Positions 1 to 8,753 are shown, counted from the stretch's first letter. The stretch is DNA of 64,000 nt from Gammaproteobacteria bacterium UBA5109 (GCA_002414385.1 DHZH01000002.1:527591-591590); one strand, 5' to 3'. Numbers and translations: made by a program. Notes: generated by a model from the letters alone, not told the origin.

Positions 1-1980
1 AGGTGGAGGCGTACCAACCAGATTGGTCAAAAAGTACTTGCCACGGGTGACCGGGGAAGTACGAATAGACAGTGAAGTCAGAGTCAGGATACTGCTGTGA
101 CCGAGTATACCGCGACGTTCTTCCTGCGGTACTTCAACACGTCGCATACGGCTGCCAACGATTCCCGGGATACCATAAACTTCAGCAAGATTCTCGTTAA
201 CGTAGGTGTAATCGGCATTGATCAGGTCAGTGACGTTTTTATCTTCATCAACGATACTCTTGAACAGCATCTTGGTTTCAAGAATTGAAGACTGACGCAG
301 GTTGTCATCGTAATCCGGGAACAGGAAGGGGTCCGGAACAATGGCGTTCAGGTTGCGCAGAGTCAGCCACTGGACAGCAAAGTTTTCAGTCAGGTTCTCT
401 GCTTTCGGATCAGCCAGCATACGCTCCACCTGGGTGTCCAGAATATCCGGGTCACTCAGGCGACCTTCAACGGCCAGATCACGTAACTCTTCATCAGGAA
501 TGGTGCTCCAGAGGAAGAAGGACAGCCGTGAAGCCAGCTCAAGATCAGAAATTTCATAAACCTGACCCGGGGCGACACCCGTAGGGGCTTCTTCTGCACG
601 GAACAGGAATTCAGGTCCGGAAATTATACGGCGAATACCGGTTTCGATACCTTTTTCGAAGCCGCCGATTTCGCGACCGATTTCATAAAAGCCCAGCAGG
701 TCTGAAATTTCGTTTTCAGTGACCGGTCGGCGATAGGCCTCATTCGCCAGGTTGCTGAGAATTTCATTGGCACAGGCCAGCTGTTCGTCTTCAAGCGTGC
801 CGGGGTTGCAAATGAAAATCTTCTCGCGGCTGGCAGTATTTCCTGTGCCTGTCGGATTGATAGGACCACGAACTTCGACATTGTCGAGTTGTGGCGGCCC
901 TTTCAGGACGTCAAGGTCAAGTGAAGTACGGCCATGCTGGCGCCAGATTTCAGCATCAGGAGATGCCGGCTTGGCAATAAAGTTGACGGTGACAGTATGA
1001 TTGCCTGCTTCCAGGAAGGTTCTGTAGCGGAAACGCTCGTCAATTTCTTCGGCCAGGGCAAAACTGTTGGAATCAAACTCATGCTGTTCGGTGTCCTTAA
1101 AGCCACCGAAATCGGCAGTATGGACACGTTCCTTGTCAATGGTGATTTCCAGCGTATGCGGAAACTCGATTCCGCGAGCCTCATCCTGAATGGTACGAAT
1201 CAGTTTGGGGCTGAATTCGTATTCACCATCAAGCGGGGCATAGTGGTCGAAAACAATACCGCCGATTGTGCCAATCGGGGCACCTTCAACACGTTTGTCA
1301 CCGGAACTGTCACGTGGCACACGATAAACGCTGAAATCAGGCGGCATACTCATGTCACCGACAGCGAGGCTGGCAACCCGTCCGGAGGCAGCAACAAAGC
1401 CCTCCAGGGTAGTTGCTGATACCTGCAGTGCGGCAGCCATGTTGTCAAAGCCTTCGGCTGAAACATCAGGAGCCAGCAAGGAGGTTGAATCAATTGGGAT
1501 GTTCAGCAAATCACGCATGGCGTTCTGGTATTCAGTACGGTTCATACGCGGCAGTACAGGTGCTCCCGGATTTGGGTTTTCCATTGCTTCCTCGTCCAAC
1601 ACTGCTTCCAGAGAAGCAATGAAAGTCTGACGCTCCTCATCAGAGGGCTTGGGTTCACCCACCGGTGGCATCTGACCTGTGGCCAGTTTCTTGATCGCTG
1701 TTTCCCAGATTTCACCTTCTTCATGGACAAAGTCCGGGGCAACATATTCCAGCGAGAGACCGCCGGTATAGTCAGTTTCATTATGGCAGCCTACGCAGTA
1801 GTCGTAGATCAGGTTCCACTGCTCATCAAGCGGTGGCAATGCCTCAATGGCTGCCAGTCGCGCTGCTTCCGCTTCTGCTGCGGAAATTTCGGCGCTTTCG
1901 GTTTCATTGGAGTTATTACAGGCTGCGAGCCCCAAGCCCAATCCTGCAATAATCGCTGTCAGTAAAATATTCTTTTTCAT
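1..1980 (-). CDS. DUF1592/DUF1588 planctomycete-type cytochrome c lipoprotein (3' end outside window)
   Basis: The frame opens with ATG at 1980 and stays open for 660 codons to the window edge, so the C-terminus (where DUF1585 is expected) is missing. A lipoprotein signal ends in LAAC with Cys21 as the lipidated residue. CVGCH at residues 62-66 is a c-type heme site. NRTEYQNAMRDLL near residue 150 matches DUF1587; the distal part carries the DUF1595/1592/1588 signature, ending in SPVTRGKYF and a GTPPP turn. In planctomycetes and some gammaproteobacteria this architecture is a cell-surface cytochrome of unknown substrate. It starts 36 nt after the nearest ankyrin gene with no terminator between, so co-transcription is likely. 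The function is not known; an extracellular redox or polymer-processing role is inference. Confidence 0.9.
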   Translation of the reverse strand, partial: MKKNILLTAIIAGLGLGLAACNNSNETESAEISAAEAEAARLAAIEALPPLDEQWNLIYDYCVGCHNETDYTGGLSLEYVAPDFVHEEGEIWETAIKKLATGQMPPVGEPKPSDEERQTFIASLEAVLDEEAMENPNPGAPVLPRMNRTEYQNAMRDLLNIPIDSTSLLAPDVSAEGFDNMAAALQVSATTLEGFVAASGRVASLAVGDMSMPPDFSVYRVPRDSSGDKRVEGAPIGTIGGIVFDHYAPLDGEYEFSPKLIRTIQDEARGIEFPHTLEITIDKERVHTADFGGFKDTEQHEFDSNSFALAEEIDERFRYRTFLEAGNHTVTVNFIAKPASPDAEIWRQHGRTSLDLDVLKGPPQLDNVEVRGPINPTGTGNTASREKIFICNPGTLEDEQLACANEILSNLANEAYRRPVTENEISDLLGFYEIGREIGGFEKGIETGIRRIISGPEFLFRAEEAPTGVAPGQVYEISDLELASRLSFFLWSTIPDEELRDLAVEGRLSDPDILDTQVERMLADPKAENLTENFAVQWLTLRNLNAIVPDPFLFPDYDDNLRQSSILETKMLFKSIVDEDKNVTDLINADYTYVNENLAEVYGIPGIVGSRMRRVEVPQEERRGILGHSSILTLTSLSIRTSPVTRGKYFLTNLVGTPPP

Positions 1981-2016
1981 AACATACCTACTACATTATT
2001 TAATTATCTGATTCTA

Positions 2017-3555
2017 TTAAGCTTCGCCGGATTCCTCGGAAGCAGGCGCCATGTATTCCTCTATGGCGATACCCTGATCATTCATGGCTTCGCTCAATAG
2101 AGTGGCAATTTCTTCATATACCGGTAATTCAGCCGGTTCATCGCCTTGTTCACTTACGACAGGCACACCGTTTGCCACATCAAGTGCAGATCGGTTGCTG
2201 TTATCTTTAAGACTCAGGTCGACGCCATTCTCAATAAGGTAAGTAACAACCTGATCGCGTCCCAGAGCGACTGCATGATGAAGCACAGTTGTGCCGTCTG
2301 CAGACTGAGCATTGACATCAGCACCGTGTTCAATCAGCAGCTCAACGCCGGGTCTCAGATCGTCAATAGCCGGAATGTATTCTTCTTCATCCATCGTGCC
2401 GGGAACATACAGACCCGGAACCACGCCAAAGGCAGCTGACAGTGGGAAATATTTCTGGCCCTTGTTCATTGAGTTCGGATTGGCGCCATGTTCCAGGAAC
2501 ATGACCATCAGCTCATGATTATCGATAGCAGAAGCGTTAAACAGGGCTGTCTGGCCAGCTGTGCCTTCACCACCGCGGAATCCGGTAGCCGGGAAAGGAT
2601 AGGCTGTTTCAGGGTAGGAATCGACTTCGACCCCCATATCCAGCATCAGCTCGATCAGCTCCATGGGACTGGTCTGGTTTTCATAGTTCTTTTCGGAGCG
2701 GATGAAAGTCAGCTCCTTGGTTTCCACGTCCAGCAGATCAACCAGCGCACCGTCATTCAGGTTGGCGCCAGCTTCTACCAGCACTTTTGCCAGATCAATA
2801 TTGGCATTGATGATGGCAATACGCAGCGGCGAAATATCCTGTGGGTCCAGTACATTGAGGTCAGCGCCTTCTTCGATGAGAACACGTGTTGCATCAAGCG
2901 CATTCTCCCGGGCTGCATGATGCAGTGCTGTCAATCCACCGTCAGGGAAATCACCCTGTACACGGCTTTGCAGAACGCCGCGCAGGTCCAGTGCCGCAGA
3001 GTACGCATTCATGTCGGCACCATTATCAATCAGAACTCTGGCCACTTCAGCCTGGTTGGCTGCAGCAGCCCACATCAGGGGGGTCTGGAAAAGATAACTG
3101 TCACGGGAATTCACATTGGCACCGGCATCAATCAATGCCTGCACACCTTCAACTGCTCCGGTTTTGGAGGCATTCAGAATGGCATTGTCGCCTTCAGGAG
3201 TAGTTGCATTGGCATCAGCTCCGGCATCCAGCAGCAAGGTGATCAGTTCACTGTTGCCGTTCATCGCCGCCTGAATCAGCGGAGTCATTCCGTAACGGTT
3301 TTCGATATTCGGATTGGCACCGGCATTAAGCAGTAATCGAACAACATCTGTTTCGTCGTAATAAGTTGCCCAGAACAGCGCAGTCATACCATCTGGCTGG
3401 ACTGCATTAACGTCTTCAGTTGAAATCGACGCTTCAATGGCTTCCCAGTCCTGATACTCGGCCATATCGACCAGAGCTGCCTGACTTGCCTGTACTCCCA
3501 GCGCCAGAATCACCAATGCAGTGATTTGTGCCGTGATGTGCTTGATTGATTTCAT
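2017..3555 (-). CDS. secreted ankyrin-repeat protein, paralogue 1 (promoter-distal copy)
   Basis: This 512-residue protein starts MKSIKHITAQ and has a signal peptide cleaved near QASQA, followed by the conserved ALVDMAEYQDW. About five ankyrin repeats of the form DGMTALFWATYYDETDVVRLLLNAGANPN follow in pieces; an insert with TKELTFIRSEKNYENQ separates them from two or three more repeats, and an acidic tail ends in EESGEA. Ankyrin repeats are protein-binding scaffolds, so an exported one probably binds a periplasmic or surface partner; the adjacent heme lipoprotein is the obvious candidate (inference). The ATG is supported by an AGGGGGC ribosome binding site. It is closely similar to the two upstream copies along its whole length and differs most in the insert and the tail. 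Confidence 0.92.
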   Translation of the reverse strand: MKSIKHITAQITALVILALGVQASQAALVDMAEYQDWEAIEASISTEDVNAVQPDGMTALFWATYYDETDVVRLLLNAGANPNIENRYGMTPLIQAAMNGNSELITLLLDAGADANATTPEGDNAILNASKTGAVEGVQALIDAGANVNSRDSYLFQTPLMWAAAANQAEVARVLIDNGADMNAYSAALDLRGVLQSRVQGDFPDGGLTALHHAARENALDATRVLIEEGADLNVLDPQDISPLRIAIINANIDLAKVLVEAGANLNDGALVDLLDVETKELTFIRSEKNYENQTSPMELIELMLDMGVEVDSYPETAYPFPATGFRGGEGTAGQTALFNASAIDNHELMVMFLEHGANPNSMNKGQKYFPLSAAFGVVPGLYVPGTMDEEEYIPAIDDLRPGVELLIEHGADVNAQSADGTTVLHHAVALGRDQVVTYLIENGVDLSLKDNSNRSALDVANGVPVVSEQGDEPAELPVYEEIATLLSEAMNDQGIAIEEYMAPASEESGEA

Positions 3556-3576
3556 TAGTTAGCCCCCTAATTGTGT

Positions 3577-3595
3577 AAGGTTTAGCGTAAACCTT
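3577..3595 (-). promoter_or_regulatory. perfect hairpin in the leader of ankyrin paralogue 1
   Basis: AAGGTTTA and TAAACCTT form a perfect 8-bp stem around a 3-nt loop. The hairpin lies between the conserved promoter-like box (3633-3649) and the AGGGGGC ribosome binding site. The other two ankyrin genes have a stem at the same place with unrelated sequence (5509-5531, 7292-7316), which suggests that the structure matters. There is no T-run, so it is not a normal terminator. Confidence 0.55.
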
Positions 3596-3632
3596 GCATA
3601 TATCCGGTTTTTTTTGCTTTTACCGCTTCTTA

Positions 3633-3649
3633 TTTATTATCAGGTAAAT
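3633..3649 (-). promoter_or_regulatory. conserved promoter-like box upstream of ankyrin paralogue 1
   Basis: The reverse strand reads ACCTGATAATAAA, shared almost exactly with 5552-5568 and 7334-7350 and always about 70-77 nt before the ATG. GATAAT matches a sigma-70 -10 element at five of six positions. No good -35 hexamer is seen 16-18 nt upstream, so an activator or an alternative reading is possible. Confidence 0.5.
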
Positions 3650-3863
3650 ATTAGTCGAATACTACAGATTAGTATACCTGCTGCCAAAGCTTATATGTGC
3701 AAAAACCATGTATTTTACAGGCTTCAAGGGCCAGAGGGCTCGCTCAATCCGGGATAGATTTGATCGAGCGCAAGGTAAAGATTTGTGACTTTGTTTGTGC
3801 AGCAGGATGGAAGGGTTGATTTAGTGTTACATAGTCAAAATCACCGATTACAGCCTGTTCCAG
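3650..3863. other. intergenic stretch without a recognisable gene
   Basis: With the leader elements and the terminator, this makes up the 366-nt gap between ankyrin paralogues 1 and 2. No plausible coding frame, RNA gene or repeat was seen between 3650 and 3863. Upstream promoter elements of paralogue 1 would lie at its left end. Confidence 0.6.
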
Positions 3864-3901
3864 AAAAGCAGGTCTGAGGGGGCTTAACAGACCTGCTTTT
3901 T
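3864..3901 (-). terminator. strong intrinsic terminator after ankyrin paralogue 2
   Basis: AAAAGCAGGTCTG (3864-3876) pairs perfectly with CAGACCTGCTTTT (3888-3900) around an 11-nt loop. The run of T after the stem on the reverse strand makes a rho-independent terminator 21 nt beyond the stop of the gene at 3922. It implies that paralogue 1 is mainly transcribed from its own promoter. Confidence 0.85.
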
Positions 3902-3921
3902 GCTGAATTTCAAGACTGGGC

Positions 3922-5478
3922 TCAGGCTTCGCCTGATTCCTCGGTAACAGGAGCTACGTATTCTTCGATAGTAATGCCCTGTGCATTCATGGCTTCGGTT
4001 AAAAGCGTTGCAATTTCTTCATATACCGGTAATTCTGCCGGCTCAGATCCCGGAGGACCACGTCTGGGTTCGGAGCCATCACTGACCGGAGACACACCGT
4101 TCGCCACATCAAGCGCTGTGCGGTTGCTGTTGTCCTTGATACTCAGGTCTGCGCCTTCAGCTATTAGAAATTCAACAACTGTTTCATTTCCTGTTGAGAC
4201 AGCCTGATGCAAAACTGAAGTTCCGTCCCCGGCAATTGCGTTAACATCTGCACCATTGTCCAGCAGTAACTGAACACTTTCACTAATTTCGGTTTCTGCT
4301 TCTTCCCCATCTTCCATCATCATGTTGCCACCTCTGACAGGGACCACGCCCAAAGCAGCCGAAAGCGGAAAATATTTCCCATCCATGTTGAGAGAGTTGG
4401 GGTTGGCACCGTGCTCAAGGAACATCGCTATCAGGTCCTGATTATCCTCCATGGCCAGATTAAACAGGGCGGTTCGGTTTGCTGTGCCGGCACCACCACG
4501 AAAGCCGGTTGCCGGGAAGGGATAGGCCTGTTCCGGGTAAGCATCGATTTCAACGCCCATGGACAGCATCAGTTCGATCAGCTCCATTGGACTGGTCTGG
4601 TTTTCATAGTTCTTTTCAGAGCGGACAAAAGTCAGCTCCTTGGTTTCAACATCAATGAGGTCAACCAGTGCGCCATCATTCATGTTGGCTCCTGCTTCAA
4701 CCAGCACTTTCGCCAGGTCAATATTGGCATTAATGATGGCAAAGCGCAGCGGAGAGATATCATGCGGATCAAGCACATTCAGATCAGCACCTTCTGCAAT
4801 GAGAACACGGGTTGCATCAATAGCGTTTTCTCGGGCAGCGTGATGCAGCGCGGTCAGGCCGCCATTGGGGAAATCACCAGACACGGCGCCCTGTCTGACG
4901 CCGCGTAATTCAAGCGCCGGAGAGCGCATGTTTATATTCGCGCCGTTATCTATCAGGATTCTGACCACGTCAGCCTGGTTGGCTGAAGCAGCCCACATCA
5001 GGGGAGTCTGGAACAGATATCCATCAAGGGAGTTAACATTGGCGCCAGCATCGATCAGCGCCTGCACGCCCTCTGCTGCACCGGTTTTTGATGCATTAAG
5101 CAGGGCATTATCGCCTTCCGGCGTGGTGGCATTGGCATCAGCACCTGCATCCAGCAACATGCTGATCATGTCGCTGTTGCCGTTCATCGCCGCCTGAATC
5201 AGCGGAGTCATTCCGTAACGGTTTTCAATATTCGGATTGGCACCGGCATTGAGCAGCAGTCGAACGACATCTGTTTCGTCGTAATAGGTAGCCCAGAACA
5301 GCGCTGTCATGCCATCAGGCTGGACTGCATTGACGTCTTCAGTGGAAATGGAAGCTTCCACTGCGTCCCAGTCCTGATATTCTGCCATATCGACCAGAGC
5401 TGCCTGACCAGCCTGAGCTGTCAGCCCCAGAATCACGAGCCCCGCAAGCTGGGCCCTGATATTTTTTTTCATTTTCAT
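3922..5478 (-). CDS. secreted ankyrin-repeat protein, paralogue 2 (middle copy)
   Basis: The frame could open at a GTG at 5517, but ATG at 5478 follows a GGGGG ribosome binding site and gives a normal signal peptide (MKMKKNIRAQ, cleavage near QAGQA), so a 518-residue product is chosen; ATG at 5472 is also possible. The mature protein starts ALVDMAEYQDWD like its two paralogues. It has the same two blocks of ankyrin repeats around a TKELTFVRSEKNYENQ insert. The tail differs from the others by an extra segment with SEPRRGPPGSEP. The flanking terminator at 3864 and its own promoter-like box make it a separate transcription unit. Its partner is unknown. Confidence 0.92.
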   Translation of the reverse strand: MKMKKNIRAQLAGLVILGLTAQAGQAALVDMAEYQDWDAVEASISTEDVNAVQPDGMTALFWATYYDETDVVRLLLNAGANPNIENRYGMTPLIQAAMNGNSDMISMLLDAGADANATTPEGDNALLNASKTGAAEGVQALIDAGANVNSLDGYLFQTPLMWAASANQADVVRILIDNGANINMRSPALELRGVRQGAVSGDFPNGGLTALHHAARENAIDATRVLIAEGADLNVLDPHDISPLRFAIINANIDLAKVLVEAGANMNDGALVDLIDVETKELTFVRSEKNYENQTSPMELIELMLSMGVEIDAYPEQAYPFPATGFRGGAGTANRTALFNLAMEDNQDLIAMFLEHGANPNSLNMDGKYFPLSAALGVVPVRGGNMMMEDGEEAETEISESVQLLLDNGADVNAIAGDGTSVLHQAVSTGNETVVEFLIAEGADLSIKDNSNRTALDVANGVSPVSDGSEPRRGPPGSEPAELPVYEEIATLLTEAMNAQGITIEEYVAPVTEESGEA

Positions 5479-5508
5479 TTGTATGCCCCCAAAAAATTGT
5501 TTTTGTCC

Positions 5509-5531
5509 CCCGGTCACTGTCTGTAACCGGG
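5509..5531 (-). promoter_or_regulatory. hairpin in the leader of ankyrin paralogue 2
   Basis: On the reverse strand CCCGGTTAC pairs with GTGACCGGG around AGACA: nine pairs including one T:G wobble. Position relative to the promoter-like box and the ribosome binding site matches the stems at 3577-3595 and 7292-7316, but the sequence does not. Confidence 0.55.
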
Positions 5532-5551
5532 CGTTTTACTGAAATTAACTT

Positions 5552-5568
5552 TTTATTATCAGGTAATT
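5552..5568 (-). promoter_or_regulatory. conserved promoter-like box upstream of ankyrin paralogue 2
   Basis: The reverse strand reads AATTACCTGATAATAAA, the second copy of the box found before each ankyrin gene. It includes GATAAT as a likely -10 element, 73 nt before the ATG at 5478. The -35 region is weak. Confidence 0.5.
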
Positions 5569-5672
5569 GCCATCTGGTGAATACCATTAGCGCTTGAACA
5601 CAGCGTTTTTTTAATTGACTCGCCTGGCCAGAACAGGTTGAGTGGCTGGCTCAACAGCGGATCAGCTCTGAA

Positions 5673-5702
5673 TTGCAGGCATTGCCGCGACAATGCCTGC
5701 AA
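5673..5702 (-). terminator. hairpin after ankyrin paralogue 3
   Basis: TTGCAGGCATTG and CAATGCCTGCAA form a perfect 12-bp stem around a 6-nt loop, 24 nt past the stop at 5726. There is no T-run after it on the reverse strand, so it may be a weak terminator or an mRNA 3'-end stabiliser. Confidence 0.55.
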
Positions 5703-5725
5703 GATAACAGCGATTAGAGAGGTTT

Positions 5726-7264
5726 TCAGGCTTCGCCTGAGTTTTCTTCTGCAGCGGGTGCCGTGTATTCCTCTATGGCGATACCCTGATCATTCATGGC
5801 ATCCCTCAGCAGGGTGGCAATTTCCTCATAAACCGGTAATTCAGCCGGCTCATCCTCGTCATCTTCTTCATTATTAATAACTTTGGACACGCCATTGGCC
5901 ACGTCAAGCGCAGTGCGGTTACTGCTATCCTTTATGCTTAAATCCGCCCCTTCAGCAATCAGGAATGCAACAATCGTTTCTTTCCCGGCAGAAACAGCAT
6001 GATGCAATACGGAGGTGCCATCATCGGCAATCGCATTGATATCTGCACCGTAGTCAAGTAACAGGTGAACGCTGTCACGCAGTTCTGTCACTTCTTCATC
6101 TTCCTCGATATTGCCCATTCTGCCAGGAACAAGCGTAAGCGCAGCCGAAAGAGGAAAATAATTTCCGTCCATATTGAGTGAATTGGGGTTGGCACCATGC
6201 TGCAAGAGCATTGCCATAATGTCCTGATCGTCAGTCATTGCCATGTTGAACAAGGCTGTCTGACCAGATGTTCCTGCACCGCCACGGAATCCGGTAGCTG
6301 GTAAGGGGTAGGCATCTTCAGGATAAGCATTAACGTCAACACCCAGTTCCAGCATCAACTCAACCAGTTCCATCGGGCTGGTCTGGTTTTCATAGTTCTT
6401 TTCAGCACGGACAAAGGTCAGTTCCTTGGTTTCGACATCCAGCAGATCAACCAGTGCGCCATCATTGATATTGGCGCCGGCTTCCACCAGCATTTTGGCA
6501 AGATCAATATTTTTATTGATGATGGCAAAGCGCAGGGGAGAGATACCCTGGGAATCCAGTACATTCAGGTCAGATCCAGATTCAATCAGGATCTGTGTGG
6601 CGGCAATGGCATTTTCACGCGCAGCATGATGCAGTGCAGTGAGGCCGCCATCCGGGAAGTCTCCGGCTGTACTACTGAATGCAACGCCACGAAAATCCAG
6701 TACTGCTGATTGAGCATTCAGATCTGCACCGTGGTCTATCAATATTCTGGCGACATCAGCCTGATTACTGGCTACAGCCCACATCAGTGGAGTCTGGTAC
6801 AGGTAACTGTCACGGGAATTCACATCTGCACCGGCCTCGATTAGCGCCTGTACTCCCTGAACAGCACCGGTTTTGGCGGCATTGAGCAAGGCATTGTCAC
6901 CTTCCGGCGTGGTGGCATGGGCATCTGCTCCAGCCTCCAGCAGCATGGTGATCATTGCGCTGTTACCGTTCATGGCCGCCTGTATCAGCGGGGTCATACC
7001 ATACCGGTTTTCTATATTTGGATTGGCCCCGGCATTGAGCAAGAGCCGAACAACATCCGCTTCGTCATAATAAGTTGCCCAGAACAGCGCTGTCATGCCA
7101 TCCGGCTGGGCTGCATTAAGGTCTTCGTTGGAAATTGCAGCTTCTACTGCATCCCAGTCCTGGTGTTCGGCCAGATCGACAAGAGCAGCCTGAGTGACCT
7201 GTGCAGCCACACCAAGAACTACCAGTAGAGAGATTTGAGCTATGATTGTTTTTATTGGTTTCAT
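5726..7264 (-). CDS. secreted ankyrin-repeat protein, paralogue 3 (promoter-proximal copy)
   Basis: A TTG at 7348 would extend the frame, but ATG at 7264 follows GAGGG and starts a clean signal peptide (MKPIKTIIAQ, cleavage near QVTQA), giving 512 residues. The mature protein begins ALVDLAEHQDWD. Two ankyrin blocks flank the shared TKELTFVRAEKNYENQ insert, and the tail holds an acidic EEDDEDEPAE patch before the common PAELPVYEEIATLL ending. It is the first of the three tandem copies in transcription order. The three proteins are similar enough to have arisen by local duplication; only repeat-surface and tail positions differ clearly. Confidence 0.92.
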   Translation of the reverse strand: MKPIKTIIAQISLLVVLGVAAQVTQAALVDLAEHQDWDAVEAAISNEDLNAAQPDGMTALFWATYYDEADVVRLLLNAGANPNIENRYGMTPLIQAAMNGNSAMITMLLEAGADAHATTPEGDNALLNAAKTGAVQGVQALIEAGADVNSRDSYLYQTPLMWAVASNQADVARILIDHGADLNAQSAVLDFRGVAFSSTAGDFPDGGLTALHHAARENAIAATQILIESGSDLNVLDSQGISPLRFAIINKNIDLAKMLVEAGANINDGALVDLLDVETKELTFVRAEKNYENQTSPMELVELMLELGVDVNAYPEDAYPLPATGFRGGAGTSGQTALFNMAMTDDQDIMAMLLQHGANPNSLNMDGNYFPLSAALTLVPGRMGNIEEDEEVTELRDSVHLLLDYGADINAIADDGTSVLHHAVSAGKETIVAFLIAEGADLSIKDSSNRTALDVANGVSKVINNEEDDEDEPAELPVYEEIATLLRDAMNDQGIAIEEYTAPAAEENSGEA

Positions 7265-7291
7265 CGTAAAGCCCTCTGAATTTAGCAAGTT

Positions 7292-7316
7292 AAACCACGT
7301 CTGGAAGAAGTGGTTT
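7292..7316 (-). promoter_or_regulatory. hairpin in the leader of ankyrin paralogue 3
   Basis: AAACCAC (7292-7298) pairs with GTGGTTT (7310-7316) around an 11-nt loop. It is the third stem located between the conserved box and the ribosome binding site of an ankyrin gene, again with its own sequence. Confidence 0.5.
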
Positions 7317-7333
7317 TTGCATCTAGTTGTATT

Positions 7334-7350
7334 TTTATTATCAGGCAATT
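7334..7350 (-). promoter_or_regulatory. conserved promoter-like box upstream of ankyrin paralogue 3
   Basis: The reverse strand reads AATTGCCTGATAATAAA, differing by one base from the copy at 5552-5568. It lies 69 nt before the ATG at 7264. Confidence 0.5.
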
Positions 7351-7535
7351 AAAGATGAGAACATACTTTACCCTGTAAATCACGGCGTTTTTTATTTTAC
7401 AGGTCTGTTCAGGCCAGCCAAAACAGAACCCGGCATAGCTACCCAGCATGTATTGATAAAGACTGCCAGATATTCACCAGATATGGCCTGGAGGCGCCCT
7501 GAATGTTAAAAAATCAGTTATTGAGGGGCTGCAAT

Positions 7536-8753
7536 TCAACTTTCCTGCAGTTCGGGCTGCATGGTCAGGCGAAAAACCAGGAATAGTGACCAGATTGCCA
7601 GAATGAAGAATGCCATGATAAGGGGGGTAACGGTGCCGTTATAACGTGAACCCACAAATGCGCCCAGTCCGGCTGAGAGCAGGGTCTGTATCGAGCCAAT
7701 AACCGAACTGGCCGCCCCGGCTATATGCCCCAGGGGATGCAGGGCCATAGTATTAAAGTTGCCAAACAGCAGTCCACAGCAAAAGAATGCTACAAAAAGG
7801 TAGGCCATCAGCATTACCAGTGGTGGGTGTCCGCTGAACATCAGGCAAAGTGGCAGGAAGACACTGGAAATGCCAACCAGCACGATCAGTGACTGACGGC
7901 ATATTCTTTCCATGCCGTATCGGTATACCCATCTTGAATTGCCGAAAGAAGCCAGACCTATGGACAGCGCAAGAAAGCCAAATGCCAGAGCAAATGCATC
8001 ACCCAGCGCGTACTGCTCCTGCAGAATTTGTTGGGCTGAGTTCAGATAGCCGACAAAAGCACCGAAAATCAATCCTGAAGCAATGGTATAGCCGCGGGCA
8101 ATCCGGTTATTCAATGTTTCCTTGATTGCCAGCAGAATCGGCGCAAAACGGAAGGGGCGGCGTTTTTCAATAGCCAGGGTTTCTTCCTGACCCAGTGCCA
8201 GCCAGGTGACTGCGGCGATACCAACGATAAACATCATGATGAAAATAGCCCGCCAGGAAGCAACAAACAGTACCAGTTGTCCCAGACTGGGTGCGAGCGC
8301 AGGGCTTAGAATAAAAATAATCATGATGAATGACATGACCTTGGCCATGGCATTGCCTTCATATTTGTCCCGGATCATACACATGGTTGACACCCTGCAG
8401 GAAGAGGCGCCAAAACCCTGCAGGACCCGGCCTGCCAGCATGATTTCGAAGCTGGTGGAAAAAATGGAAGCCAGACAGCCAATCATGAAAATGCCTATAC
8501 CCAGATAGATAGCATTTTTTCTGCCAAAGGAATCGGCAAAGGGGCCGAAAAACATGATACCCAGTGCAAGGCCGATAAATATAAAGGAAATGACGAACTG
8601 CACATCGTTGGGGTTTTCGACATTTAGGTCGCTGCCAATCTGGCCAAGGGCGGGCATCATGGCGTCTATGGACAGTGCGATAAAAGACATCAGCACCGCC
8701 ATCATTGCCACGAAGGAGAGCTTTATTTGCTGTGGAGAGCGCTGCTTTTCCAT
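7536..8753 (-). CDS. MFS multidrug efflux transporter, Bcr/CflA subfamily
   Basis: This 405-residue inner-membrane protein has about 12 hydrophobic segments, the usual size for a DHA1 drug:H+ antiporter. The loop between TM2 and TM3 carries the MFS signature A in the form GPFADSFGRKNAI, and TM5 has the proline-rich SPALAPSLGQ typical of the Bcr/CflA branch. TM1 contains the acidic SIDAMMPAL found in that branch. The substrate cannot be told from sequence; bicyclomycin, sulfonamides and chloramphenicol are exported by characterised relatives. It is divergent from the gene at 8908 and has no local regulator. Confidence 0.9.
   Translation of the reverse strand: MEKQRSPQQIKLSFVAMMAVLMSFIALSIDAMMPALGQIGSDLNVENPNDVQFVISFIFIGLALGIMFFGPFADSFGRKNAIYLGIGIFMIGCLASIFSTSFEIMLAGRVLQGFGASSCRVSTMCMIRDKYEGNAMAKVMSFIMIIFILSPALAPSLGQLVLFVASWRAIFIMMFIVGIAAVTWLALGQEETLAIEKRRPFRFAPILLAIKETLNNRIARGYTIASGLIFGAFVGYLNSAQQILQEQYALGDAFALAFGFLALSIGLASFGNSRWVYRYGMERICRQSLIVLVGISSVFLPLCLMFSGHPPLVMLMAYLFVAFFCCGLLFGNFNTMALHPLGHIAGAASSVIGSIQTLLSAGLGAFVGSRYNGTVTPLIMAFFILAIWSLFLVFRLTMQPELQES

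Noticed and set aside
624..1184. Open frames on the reverse strand within 1-1980 other than the cytochrome frame
   Set aside because: They lie in other frames of the DUF1592 gene, which is open over the whole interval and carries clear family motifs.
2488..3336. Long forward-strand frame opposite ankyrin paralogue 1
   Set aside because: It is the antisense shadow of the repeat region; similar frames appear opposite the other two copies, and none has a ribosome binding site or a known motif.
7327..7509. 60-codon frame between ankyrin paralogue 3 and the MFS gene
   Set aside because: No ribosome binding site, no family motif, and it runs across the promoter-like box of paralogue 3.
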